NCBI GenBank assembly: GCA_035711805.1
Contig: DASTBV010000058.1
Span: 1 to 40,825, forward strand
DNA: 40,825 nt
Reading direction: 5' to 3'
From: Gp6-AA40 sp035711805
GTDB taxonomy: Bacteria; Acidobacteriota; Vicinamibacteria; Vicinamibacterales; UBA2999
Shown: positions 7,870 through 16,341 of the stretch, one piece after another
How positions within the stretch are numbered: position 1 is the stretch's first letter
How the letters are laid out: every line of letters begins with the position of its first letter
Position numbers and translations under genes: made by a program
The notes under the pieces: model-generated
The model's database searches: none
Seen by the model: the letters and a program-made list of their open reading frames with translations, nothing else
Told to the model about the DNA's origin: nothing

Positions 7870-8462
7870 CGTCCCTGTATCTCCCTGAGATCGAGGCCAA
7901 TCCACAGCCGGGGGCGTACCGCACGCTCATCGAACGCGCGAAAGCGAACGGCACCGAGTATTCGAAGATCTGGGCTCTCTTCGCCTTTCAGCACGACATC
8001 ACCATCCACATGGGCCGCTTCACACACGGGGTGCTCCGCCAGCCGGCCAGCATCAGCCCGGGAATCCGCGAGCTCATTGCCGCCTATACGTCACGGCTGA
8101 ACGAGTGCGGCTTCTGCACCAAGGCGCACGCGGCGGCGGCCGCAGAGCTGCTGGGCGATCAGGACCTCGTGGCCCGGGTGCTGCGCGATCCCGAGCAGGC
8201 ACCGCTCGACGAGCGAACGCGGGTGCTGCTGCGGTTCGTCAGAGCGATCACGACGAACCTGCCGGCCGTGTCCGGCGCCGACGTGCAGAGGGTGCGTGCC
8301 GCGGGGTGGGACGACGAGGCGATCTACTTCGCCATTACGACCTGCGCGCTCTTCAACTTCTACAACCGATGGATCACCGCGACCGGCGTCCCGCAGATGT
8401 CGGACGAGGCCCACCGCGAGCAGGGACGCGCGCTTGCCGCGCGCGGCTACATCCGCGATTAA
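7866..8462 (+). CDS. AhpD/carboxymuconolactone decarboxylase-like protein 2
   Basis: A 198-residue member of the same superfamily, more distant from its two flanking paralogues. The motif LNECGFCTKAHAAAAAELLG keeps Glu, both cysteines and His. The N-terminus (SLYLPEIEANPQPGAYRTLI) resembles uncharacterised peroxidase-related proteins. It overlaps the previous stop by 4 bp, so it is translated from the same mRNA. The three tandem copies may form hetero-oligomers, since AhpD-type proteins are trimers or hexamers of this fold. That is inference only. Confidence 0.85.
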   Translation: MTSLYLPEIEANPQPGAYRTLIERAKANGTEYSKIWALFAFQHDITIHMGRFTHGVLRQPASISPGIRELIAAYTSRLNECGFCTKAHAAAAAELLGDQDLVARVLRDPEQAPLDERTRVLLRFVRAITTNLPAVSGADVQRVRAAGWDDEAIYFAITTCALFNFYNRWITATGVPQMSDEAHREQGRALAARGYIRD

Positions 8463-8484
8463 CGGGACGCTGAGGACAGAATTG

Positions 8485-9036
8485 ATGGCTCACATTGCGC
8501 TGCCTTCCGGGTTGCCTGGCATCCGCGGCCCGATGGCGTTTCGGCCCGAGACGGCGAAACCGCTGAACGACCTCGTCGACGTGCTCCTGCGCGGCCCGCA
8601 CCCGCTGTCTCCCGGCGAACGGGAGCTGATTGCGACCTTCACGTCGGCGCAGAACGACTGCCGCTACTGTCAGACGATCCACGGCGCCATCGCCGCTCAT
8701 CATCTGCAGGACGAAGACGTGGTGGAGCGCGTGAAACGCGACTTCGAGCACGCCGGCGTGTCGGACAAGCTCAAGGCGCTCCTCGTCATTGCCGCGAAAA
8801 CCGCGCGCGGCGGCGCTCATGTCGGTGCCGAAGACGTGCAACGGGCGCGTGCCCATGGCGCTTCCGACCTCGAGATCCACGACACGGTACTGATCGCGGC
8901 CGCTTTCTGCATGTTCAACCGCTACGTCGACGGCCTGGCCACGTGGGCGCCGGACGATCCGGATTTCTACCGGCAGCGCGCCGCGCTCATCGCCGAGCAC
9001 GGCTACGCCGCCGCAACCGCCGGAGTGACACGATGA
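8485..9036 (+). CDS. AhpD/carboxymuconolactone decarboxylase-like protein 3
   Basis: A 183-residue paralogue of the first gene of the operon, with the motif QNDCRYCQTIHGAIAAHH. The CxxC and His are kept, and the leading Glu of the ExxxC pattern is Asp. The start is the ATG before AHIALPSGLPGIRG, which aligns with the start of the 7330 protein. The frame is open further upstream, but that part reads the previous gene antiphase. It is separated from the preceding stop by 22 bp, and its own stop overlaps the ATG of the TonB receptor gene, so receptor and enzyme are coupled. The duplication either side of a more divergent copy suggests a tandem duplication followed by specialisation. Confidence 0.85.
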   Translation: MAHIALPSGLPGIRGPMAFRPETAKPLNDLVDVLLRGPHPLSPGERELIATFTSAQNDCRYCQTIHGAIAAHHLQDEDVVERVKRDFEHAGVSDKLKALLVIAAKTARGGAHVGAEDVQRARAHGASDLEIHDTVLIAAAFCMFNRYVDGLATWAPDDPDFYRQRAALIAEHGYAAATAGVTR

Positions 9037-12000
9037 AGAACCGACGCGCTGCATGGTGCGCTGTACTGATCTGGATGGCGACAGCCACCGCACTCGTCGC
9101 GCAGGACCCGACGGGAGCTATCGAAGGGACGGTTACCGACCCGTCCGGCGCCGTGATTGCCAGCGCCCGGGTGACGGTGCGCCAGCTCGACACGGGCCTC
9201 ACGCGCGAGACGACCTCGGCGAGCAACGGACAGTACCGTGTCGTCGGCCTCCCGGTCGGCCCGTACAGCGTCGTTGTCGAAGCGCCGAAGCTGGCCACGG
9301 CGGTCCGGGAGCCGATCGGCGTCAGCGTCAATCAGACGGTGCGGCTCAACGTGGAGCTGGGACTTTCGGCTGTTGCGGAGCGCGTCACTGTGACGGGCAG
9401 CGGGCAGCTGGTGGACTCGGCGACCACCGCCCTCGGCCGCGTCGTGACCGGCCGCGAGCTGGTGGACCTGCCGCTCAATGGCAGGAACTTCACGCAGCTC
9501 GGCCTGCTCCAGACCGGTGTCGCGCCGTTGACGGCGGGCGTCGCGACCGCCGGTGGCAGCCTTCGTCAGGGGCAGTCGTACGCGGTCAATGGGATGCGCC
9601 CGGAGCAGAACCTCTACCTCCTCGACGGCGCGCAGAACATCAACCGTATGGACGGCGGCTATGCGCTGAAGATCCCGGTGGACGTCGTCGCGGAGTTCCG
9701 CATTCTGACCCAGGGCGCGCCTGCGGAGTTCGGTGGCACCGCCGGCGCGACGACGAGCATCGTCACGCGATCCGGCACCAACCGGCTGAGCGGCAGTTTG
9801 TACGAGTTCGTGCGGAACGACGCGTTCGACGCCCGCAACTTCTTTTCGCAGCAGGTCGAGCCGCTCAAGCAGCATCAGTTCGGCACGACGCTCGGTGGCC
9901 CGCTGCGGCGCGATCGGACGTTCTTCTTCGGCTACTACGAAGGCTTCCGCAACACCCAGGGCATCACGACCAGCGCCACGGTGCCGACGCAGGCCGAGCG
10001 GGACGGCGATTTCTCGGGCATGGCCGGGCCGCTGCTGAACATCGCCGCCGGCGGGGTGCCTTTTCAGGGCAACAGGCTCCCGCCGGGGGCGATCAATCCG
10101 GTGGCGCGCAACGTGCTCGCAATGTATCCGCTCGGTAACGTCTCGCCGTCGATTTACCGCGAGACGCTCATCGCGCAGAACGAGTACGACCAGGCCGGCG
10201 CCCGCATCGATCTGGCGCTGTCGAACCGCGATCAGCTATTTGCCCGGTACTCGTATTCCGGCGGCAACAACAACAACCCCGTGTCGGTTCGCGGCAGCGA
10301 TGCCCCGGGGTTTCCGACGCGCGACGATTTCGGAACGCACTCGCTGACCGTGTCGGGCACGCGTATCCTCTCGCCGTCGCTGACCAACACCGTGCGCGCG
10401 AACTACCTGCGTCACAAATTCTTCTTCGATCAGCGGCTGAACCGGACACCGCCAAGCGCGCTGGGCTTTGGCTACGAACCGGTCCACGAGATCGGGCAGG
10501 GCCCGCCGTTCTTCAACATCAGCGGATACACGCCGATCGGCGGCGCCATTACCGGACCCCGGAACACGACGCAGGACACGTTCGAACTGCAGGACAGCGT
10601 GACATGGGCGCGCGGCGCCCACCTGTTCAAGTTCGGCGGCGAGTACCTGCGGACGAACATCGACATGTTCCAGGGCATCGCGCCGAATGCGTTCTTCGTG
10701 TTCTCGTCCACGTTCCCGACGAACCACGTCGTCGCCAACGTGCTGCTCGGCGCGCCCGTTGTCTTCTACCAGGGCTTCGGCGACTTTTCGCGTGAGGTGC
10801 TCGCGCAGGGGACCGGCCTGTATGCGCAGGATGAATGGCGCGTGGCCGATACGGTCACCCTCAACGTGGGGCTGCGCTACGAGCGGATCAATCCGCTGAC
10901 CGAAGCGGAGGATCGTCTGAATGGTTTCGTGCCTGGCGTGCAGTCGGTGGTGCGGCCGGACGCGCCGCGTGGTCTGCTGTTTCCCGGAGACCCGGGCGTC
11001 GGCGAGGGGATCGCGCACAGCGCCAATGCGTTCATGCCCAGGATGGGCGCGGCCTGGGATCCCGCCGGGGACGGCACGTGGGTAATCCGATCCAGCTATG
11101 GCCTCTTCTACGATCAGTTCCAGAACGGCGCCGGGACGGCGTCGCAGATCGCGATCAGCGCGATTCCGGCGGCGCAGTTCGTCCAGTTCAGCGGCGCCGG
11201 CCTGAATTTCCAGAATCCGTACGCGAACCGGCCGCCGATCCTGCCGAACAGTTTTGTGCGGCCGTCCACGGTGTTCGCGATGGACGTCAACAACAAGCCG
11301 CCGTACTTCCATCACTGGAACGCCGGCGTGCAGCGGGCGCTGTTCGACCGCTATGTTGTCGAGGCCCGCTACGTTGGCGCCGCCGGGCGCCGCCTGCCGC
11401 GGAACGTCGAGGCGAATCCCGCGGTGTACGGTCCGGGCGCGACGGCGCAGAACGCCGATCGGCGGCGCATCTACGCAAACTGCCCGGCGGACGGAAGCCC
11501 CTGTGATTTTTCAACCGTGGCGATGATTACGAACATCGCGCGGGCGTCGTATCAGGCGCTGCAGACGAGCGTGTCGCGCCGGTACTCGACCGGTGTCGGG
11601 TTCAACGTGTCGTACTGGTATTCCCGCACCAGCGATCACCTGTCGGCCATGAACCTGTCCGGCGCGGCGGCGAAACCGCTGGCGGGTGAGAACGATCTCG
11701 CGCAGAACCCGTTCGACCTCGAGGCGGAATGGGGACCCTCGCTGTTCGACGCGCGGCACCGCTTCGTGGCGAGCGGCAGCTGGATTCTCCCGACGCCGTC
11801 CGCCGCCGCCCCGCTTGTTCGCGCGCTGCTGGGTGGCTGGCAGTTCAATGCAATCGGTACCGTCACCTCGGGAACACCGTTCACCGTTTCCGATTCGGCG
11901 AACGTCGCGCTGCAGGCCAACAGCCCGCCGATCTCCGGGTTTGCGGCAAGCCGTCCCAATGTCATCGGCGATCCGAACAGCGGTCCGCACACTGTCGATG

Positions 12001-12299
12001 CGTGGATGAGCCGATCGGCGTTCGAGCGCCTGAACATCCAGACGCAGGCGGGCCAGTTCGGCAACGCCGGACGGAACATCGTTCGCGGCCCGGGCTACGG
12101 CAATCTCGACGTGTCGCTCGTGCGCGACATCGCCCTGCCGCACGGCACCCGGCTGCAGCTGCGTGCCGAGGTGTTTAATGTGACGAACCACGTCAACTTC
12201 GGGTTGCCGGTCGCCGATCTCAACTCTCCGAACTTCGGCCGCATCTTCTCCGCCGGACCGCCGCGGCTGCTGCAGTTCGGCGCGAAGTTGATCTTCTAG
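9033..12299 (+). CDS. Oar-like TonB-dependent receptor with carboxypeptidase-regulatory domain
   Basis: A 1088-residue outer-membrane protein. Signal peptide about residues 1-23 (ending ALVAQ). A carboxypeptidase-regulatory-like beta-sandwich follows (GAIEGTVTDPSGAVIASARV, about 27-110). Then comes a plug domain with the LPLNGRNFTQL motif typical of the acidobacterial Oar group (about 150-260). A large beta-barrel follows, with aromatic strand ends and a C-terminal phenylalanine (PRLLQFGAKLIF) as BAM recognition signal. The ligand cannot be told. The gene overlaps the preceding AhpD-like gene by 4 bp and is followed 4 bp later by an MFS gene, so outer- and inner-membrane transport and the AhpD-like enzymes are made together. 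The ATG at 9033 gives the correct signal peptide. Confidence 0.92.
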   Translation: MKNRRAAWCAVLIWMATATALVAQDPTGAIEGTVTDPSGAVIASARVTVRQLDTGLTRETTSASNGQYRVVGLPVGPYSVVVEAPKLATAVREPIGVSVNQTVRLNVELGLSAVAERVTVTGSGQLVDSATTALGRVVTGRELVDLPLNGRNFTQLGLLQTGVAPLTAGVATAGGSLRQGQSYAVNGMRPEQNLYLLDGAQNINRMDGGYALKIPVDVVAEFRILTQGAPAEFGGTAGATTSIVTRSGTNRLSGSLYEFVRNDAFDARNFFSQQVEPLKQHQFGTTLGGPLRRDRTFFFGYYEGFRNTQGITTSATVPTQAERDGDFSGMAGPLLNIAAGGVPFQGNRLPPGAINPVARNVLAMYPLGNVSPSIYRETLIAQNEYDQAGARIDLALSNRDQLFARYSYSGGNNNNPVSVRGSDAPGFPTRDDFGTHSLTVSGTRILSPSLTNTVRANYLRHKFFFDQRLNRTPPSALGFGYEPVHEIGQGPPFFNISGYTPIGGAITGPRNTTQDTFELQDSVTWARGAHLFKFGGEYLRTNIDMFQGIAPNAFFVFSSTFPTNHVVANVLLGAPVVFYQGFGDFSREVLAQGTGLYAQDEWRVADTVTLNVGLRYERINPLTEAEDRLNGFVPGVQSVVRPDAPRGLLFPGDPGVGEGIAHSANAFMPRMGAAWDPAGDGTWVIRSSYGLFYDQFQNGAGTASQIAISAIPAAQFVQFSGAGLNFQNPYANRPPILPNSFVRPSTVFAMDVNNKPPYFHHWNAGVQRALFDRYVVEARYVGAAGRRLPRNVEANPAVYGPGATAQNADRRRIYANCPADGSPCDFSTVAMITNIARASYQALQTSVSRRYSTGVGFNVSYWYSRTSDHLSAMNLSGAAAKPLAGENDLAQNPFDLEAEWGPSLFDARHRFVASGSWILPTPSAAAPLVRALLGGWQFNAIGTVTSGTPFTVSDSANVALQANSPPISGFAASRPNVIGDPNSGPHTVDAWMSRSAFERLNIQTQAGQFGNAGRNIVRGPGYGNLDVSLVRDIALPHGTRLQLRAEVFNVTNHVNFGLPVADLNSPNFGRIFSAGPPRLLQFGAKLIF

Positions 12300-12303
12300 C
12301 CGG

Positions 12304-13533
12304 ATGGCGGCGGCCGAAGGGAACCTGCGCTACGAGGGCTGGCGCGTGGCCGGCGCCTCGGCGGCCGGCGTCTTCGTCAGCTTCGCCTCGCTGCTCGTAT
12401 ACACCTTCGGCATCTTCCTCAAGCCGTGGGCGGAGGAGTTCTCCTGGTCGCGCGAGTCGATATCGGCCGCGTTCGGCATCGCCGCCATGACGGTCGCGGT
12501 CTGTTCTCCGCCGCTCGGCTATCTGCTCGATCGCGTCAGCCCGGCGCGCGTGATCGTGCCGTGCGTCTGCATCTTCGGTCTCGCCTTTGCCTCCCTGTCG
12601 CTGCTGACGTCCAGCATCTGGCACCTCTACGCCGTCTTCTTCGTCCTTGGGATCGTCGGGAACGGAACGGCACAGATGGCGTATTCGCGCGCGGTATCGA
12701 GCTGGTTCGACGCGCGCCGCGGCACGGCGCTGGCCATCGTGATGGCGGGGGGCGCGGTGGGCGCCATGGTGCTGCCGCCGGTTGCCGAGAGCCTCATCGC
12801 GCGCTACGGATGGCGGCAGGCGTGCGTGATCCTCGGCGCCATGGTGCTGCTCATCGGACCGCCGGCGGCCGCTCGTTTCGTCCGTCAGCGGCCGCAGACG
12901 AATCATGCGGAAGCGCCAGCCGACGGTGCGCCGCTCGGCGAGGGGCTTCGCTCACGTGTGTTCTGGATTCTGGTCGCGGTCCTGTTCGGCAGCTCGATCG
13001 CTCAGAACGGGGCCATTACCCACCTTGCCGCACTGCTGACCGATCGTGGCGTGACTGCCCACGGCGCCGCCCTCGCCGTATCGGCGATGGGCGCGGCGAG
13101 TCTCGCCGGGCGGCTCGGCACGGGATGGCTGCTCGATCGGTTCTTCGCGGCGCATGTGGCGTTCGGGTTGCTGGCGATGGCCGCCGCCGGCACGTTCCTG
13201 CTGGCGACCGCCGACTCCATCGTGCTTGGCGTGCTCGCCGCAGCGCTGATCGGCGGCGGCATGGGTGGTGAAGCCGACGTCACCCCGTACCTGCTCTCGC
13301 GCTATTTCGGCCTGCGCGCCTTCTCGGCCCTCTATGGGCTCACATGGACCGCGTATGCGATCGCCGGAGCGATAGGTCCGATCCTCATGGGGCGGGCGTT
13401 CGATGTGGCGGGTTCCTACGGCACGCTGCTGCCCGCGCTCGCCGGCGGCATCGTGGCGGTGGCGATGCTGTTGCTGTTCCTGCCGCGATACGAGCCGCGC
13501 AGCGACCGGATGTCGGCGGCGCAGCCGGTCTGA
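12304..13533 (+). CDS. MFS transporter, monocarboxylate/oxalate-formate type
   Basis: A 409-residue protein with about twelve membrane helices. The first half carries GYLLDRVSPARVIV, the loop 2-3 motif of the major facilitator family, and the second half repeats it as GRLGTGWLLDRFFAAHVAFG. The opening YEGWRVAGASAAGVFVSFA and the FGIFLKPWAEEFSWSR segment resemble the oxalate/formate antiporter and monocarboxylate branch, which suggests a small organic acid as cargo. It is the last gene of the AhpD-like/TonB operon. Its 3' end overlaps, on the opposite strand, the distal part of the small membrane ORF at 13385-13783. Confidence 0.88.
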   Translation: MAAAEGNLRYEGWRVAGASAAGVFVSFASLLVYTFGIFLKPWAEEFSWSRESISAAFGIAAMTVAVCSPPLGYLLDRVSPARVIVPCVCIFGLAFASLSLLTSSIWHLYAVFFVLGIVGNGTAQMAYSRAVSSWFDARRGTALAIVMAGGAVGAMVLPPVAESLIARYGWRQACVILGAMVLLIGPPAAARFVRQRPQTNHAEAPADGAPLGEGLRSRVFWILVAVLFGSSIAQNGAITHLAALLTDRGVTAHGAALAVSAMGAASLAGRLGTGWLLDRFFAAHVAFGLLAMAAAGTFLLATADSIVLGVLAAALIGGGMGGEADVTPYLLSRYFGLRAFSALYGLTWTAYAIAGAIGPILMGRAFDVAGSYGTLLPALAGGIVAVAMLLLFLPRYEPRSDRMSAAQPV

Positions 13534-13783
13534 CGACGAAGTTGTCAGACGCCGTTCTGATCGCGGCGCGCAGACACGCCCGCGCAATGTCGTAAAACCC
13601 GCACACGATCACGATGGCGAACGGCGGCACGACCAGCACCATCACCGCGTGCACGGCGAAGGGTGTCCCTGCGTACGCAGCGCCGTTGGCAAGCGGCAGT
13701 GCCAGCGTAACCGCGTAATAGACGGCAAGCGGTACCGCCGCGTGGCGGAGTGCGGCAGCGATGTGCACGCGCGGTAGGCTCAC
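13385..13783 (-). CDS. Small membrane protein after the exosortase gene
   Basis: A 132-residue reading frame that starts with GTG in a GTGA overlap with the exosortase stop, which is strong evidence for coupled translation. The first 85 residues hold two hydrophobic segments (VPLAVYYAVTLALPLANGAA and FAVHAVMVLVVPPFAIVIVC) and read like a genuine membrane protein. The last 45 residues are Arg/Ala/Pro-rich and lie antisense to the end of the MFS gene, so they may be a run-on forced by the convergent overlap. I do not recognise a family. By position it should belong to the exosortase system, perhaps as an accessory membrane subunit. Confidence 0.5.
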   Translation of the reverse strand: MSLPRVHIAAALRHAAVPLAVYYAVTLALPLANGAAYAGTPFAVHAVMVLVVPPFAIVIVCGFYDIARACLRAAIRTASDNFVVRPAAPPTSGRCAARIAAGTATASPPPRCRRRARAAACRRNPPHRTPAP

Positions 13784-14316
13784 CGTCCGCTCCAGAGGAT
13801 GGCGCGGCGATCGAGGCGCTGCGCGGCCTCGTAGAGCAGCATCAGGCCGCCGAAATACACGAGGATGCCCTCCAGCCGGTGCAGTTCCGCGCTCGAGATC
13901 GAGAGCGCGACGGGATGAGCCGACAGCCACATTGCCATCGCGATCCGCACGGCGTTGACCACGACCGCCGCCGTGAAGCCGACGAGGATGCTCACACCGA
14001 GCACGCTGCTCCCCGAGACGACCGACCGCACTCGATGGAACAACGTGAACACCAGCATGCCAAACGCGGCGAGCATGAAGTTGACCCCCGCGCACGACTT
14101 CTCGATCAGAAACAGCCGCTCGCGCGACAGATACCCTTCGCCCGGCTGCAGCGTGAACGGCGAGCCGGTCATGGCGCCGGCCAGCCGCGCCGTCGGCGTC
14201 AGGATCCACAGCAGATCGTCGGCACGCGCGTCCGAGTAGTGCTGCTTCAACGCCCAGGCGATGAGCAACGCTCCCGCCGCAGCCGCGAGTCGTGCCTTCA
14301 CCGCGTGTGTCTTCAT
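13780..14316 (-). CDS. Short exosortase (XrtK-like)
   Basis: A 178-residue integral membrane transpeptidase-like protein. The exosortase/archaeosortase catalytic trio is present in order: C75 in EKSCAGVNF, R124 in NAVRIAMAMW, H146 in ELHRLEGILVYFGG. Surrounding blocks (LTPTARLAGAMTGSPF, then a Gly-rich EGYLS loop) match the compact exosortases such as XrtK, though the subtype is from memory. Exosortases cleave a C-terminal PEP-type signal of exported proteins at the inner membrane. The ATG at 14316 overlaps the stop of the VIT/VWA gene (ATGA). An upstream-extended frame exists but only reads through that gene. The immediate neighbour carries a PEP signal, so this looks like a one-substrate system. 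Confidence 0.85.
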   Translation of the reverse strand: MKTHAVKARLAAAAGALLIAWALKQHYSDARADDLLWILTPTARLAGAMTGSPFTLQPGEGYLSRERLFLIEKSCAGVNFMLAAFGMLVFTLFHRVRSVVSGSSVLGVSILVGFTAAVVVNAVRIAMAMWLSAHPVALSISSAELHRLEGILVYFGGLMLLYEAAQRLDRRAILWSGR

Positions 14317-16334
14317 GACGCCGCTACACAGCGCTTGTTCACGCGACGCCGCAGGCGCAGGTTGACGCACGCGAACATCGTCGCGACGATAACCGCGAGC
14401 CACAGAACGTCAGGTTCCGGACCGTTGGTCACTCCGACAGCAAGATCGGAGACGCCTTGCGGCAGCGGCAGCGGTTGATCGACATCCTCGCCACTGTCCG
14501 CGGCAGTGCGCACGAGCTCCTGCACAGCGACGAACGAGGTGTAGCGCGTGAGCAGGCCATAGGTCAGACCGAGCGCGGTGATGGCGGCGACGCGCGCGGC
14601 ATCCGGGACGCTGGGGCCGAAGTCCGACAGATCGGCAATGCGCGTGCGCGCCCATAGATGACGAAGGGCCGCATGGCTGCGATCGGTCCCGGCGGATGAC
14701 ACCGGAACCGACAGCCGGTAATGTCCACCGCCGGTTTGTCCGGTGATCTCGATCCATCCAGCGGCGCTGCCCCGCCATTTTCCGAACAGGACGACCGGCC
14801 GGCTGGCGAACAGGTCGGGCACCTTCTGCGGCTCGACGTCGTAGACGTCGAATCCGCGGAATGCCACGTCGATGCCGGTGAGCACCGGGGTGTCGATATA
14901 GCGCCGCAGGCGCGCAGCGGCCGCGGTCGCCTCTCCGGGTTCCGTGACGATGAATGGCTCGCCGAGTCCGGCCCTGGCGATCCCCTCGATGAGAAACCTG
15001 TTCACGCTGCTGCCGATGCCGAACGCGAAGAAATTGACGTCGTCCAGGTGGCCGCGGATGTAGTCGAAGACGTCCGGCTCCGCCTCGATATACCCATCGG
15101 TCACCAGCACTACGCTTCGCGACACGCCTGACTGGCGCGGAAGCGCGACCGCGCGGGTGAGCGCGCCGAGGAGCCGTGTTCCGCCGCCGCCTTCCTTTCG
15201 TCCGATGAACTGCAGCGCAGCCGTCAGGTTGGACGGCGACGCGGGAACAGAAGTCCGCGAGAACGTCTCCGTGCCGTCGGCGAAGACCACGACGTTGAAG
15301 CTGTCGGAGGGGCGAAGGATGCCCGCGAGATCGCGCAGCAGCTTCTTCGCCGTGTCCAGCGGGAAACCGTTCATCGACCCGGACACATCAACGACGAAGA
15401 TGTATTCCCGCGGCGGCGCGTCTCCAGGTTGCACGACCTGCGGCGGTTCGGCCATCAGCAGGAAGAAGTTCTCCTCCTTGCCTTCGAACAGCAGCAGCCC
15501 GGAGGCGATCTCCGTGCCGGCCATGCTGTAACGAAGGATGAAATCGCGATTCCCCGAAAATCGCTCCGAGTCGGCAAGCACTACCTGCGCACGGCCGACG
15601 CCCGTCGATTGCACGATCACCTGGTGCGTTGGCGACGAGATCTCGCGCAGCGCTATGCCGGTGGATACCACGCCGGAAAGGTGGAAGTCGCTCTTCGGCG
15701 CCTCGCCTTGACGCGTATACGGAGCGTTCACGAACTGATCGGCCGCCGATGCCTGACTCTGACTCTTGTCGGAATATCGCGGGCCGACCACCGTCGGATA
15801 CACGAACTCATACGTGCCGTCGGTCGGCACGAGCAGCTCCGTGTACTTGAGCTCGACGAGGATCGTGTCGCCGGGGAGCACGTTCGCGACCTTCATCGTG
15901 AACACGTTGGGCCGGCTCTGTTCCAGCAGCGATGCGCTCTTGCCCTCCTTCTTCGCGGCGTCGAACTCGCGCGAAGCCTGCTCGCGCTCCCTGATCCGAG
16001 CTACCGTCCGCACGTTGCCGACGGTCATCGTCATCCCGTAGACCGCCGCCCGCGTCGACGCAGGAAAGACGTAACGGGCGTGAATAGGCCGGGTTCCGCG
16101 GTTCTCGTAAACCTGTCGCACGGTCACATCCGCGATCACGCCGGCAATCGCGACGTCCACGCGGGTGTCCTTCAACGGCAGGCGGTCGATATCCGGCTCT
16201 CCCCCCTCCACGAAGAAGAAGGGGGAGAGCGTCTTATCGGCCGCCGGTCGATCGCCCTGCGCGCGGGCGCCGGCCGGCACGAGCAGGACGATGGCAGAGA
16301 GGACAAGAAGAATTCGACGAAGTGAGCGTTTCAT
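14313..16334 (-). CDS. VIT and VWA domain protein with C-terminal PEP sorting signal
   Basis: A 673-residue exported protein. Signal peptide residues 1-25 (LLVLSAIVLLVPAGARA). VIT domain about 50-170, with VRQVYENRGTRPIHARYVFP and the EREQASREFDAAKKEGKSAS segment. VWA domain about 310-490, with a complete MIDAS motif DVSGS (316-320) and LVTDGYIEAE further on. The C-terminus is tripartite: PEP at 639-641, a hydrophobic helix (VLWLAVIVATMFACVNL) and a basic tail (RLRRRVNKR). That is the layout recognised by exosortases, and an exosortase gene overlaps its stop codon. VIT/VWA proteins resemble inter-alpha-trypsin inhibitor heavy chains and usually mediate metal-dependent adhesion. The ATG at 16334 gives the signal peptide. 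Confidence 0.9.
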   Translation of the reverse strand: MKRSLRRILLVLSAIVLLVPAGARAQGDRPAADKTLSPFFFVEGGEPDIDRLPLKDTRVDVAIAGVIADVTVRQVYENRGTRPIHARYVFPASTRAAVYGMTMTVGNVRTVARIREREQASREFDAAKKEGKSASLLEQSRPNVFTMKVANVLPGDTILVELKYTELLVPTDGTYEFVYPTVVGPRYSDKSQSQASAADQFVNAPYTRQGEAPKSDFHLSGVVSTGIALREISSPTHQVIVQSTGVGRAQVVLADSERFSGNRDFILRYSMAGTEIASGLLLFEGKEENFFLLMAEPPQVVQPGDAPPREYIFVVDVSGSMNGFPLDTAKKLLRDLAGILRPSDSFNVVVFADGTETFSRTSVPASPSNLTAALQFIGRKEGGGGTRLLGALTRAVALPRQSGVSRSVVLVTDGYIEAEPDVFDYIRGHLDDVNFFAFGIGSSVNRFLIEGIARAGLGEPFIVTEPGEATAAAARLRRYIDTPVLTGIDVAFRGFDVYDVEPQKVPDLFASRPVVLFGKWRGSAAGWIEITGQTGGGHYRLSVPVSSAGTDRSHAALRHLWARTRIADLSDFGPSVPDAARVAAITALGLTYGLLTRYTSFVAVQELVRTAADSGEDVDQPLPLPQGVSDLAVGVTNGPEPDVLWLAVIVATMFACVNLRLRRRVNKRCVAAS

Positions 16335-16341
16335 GTCGACC

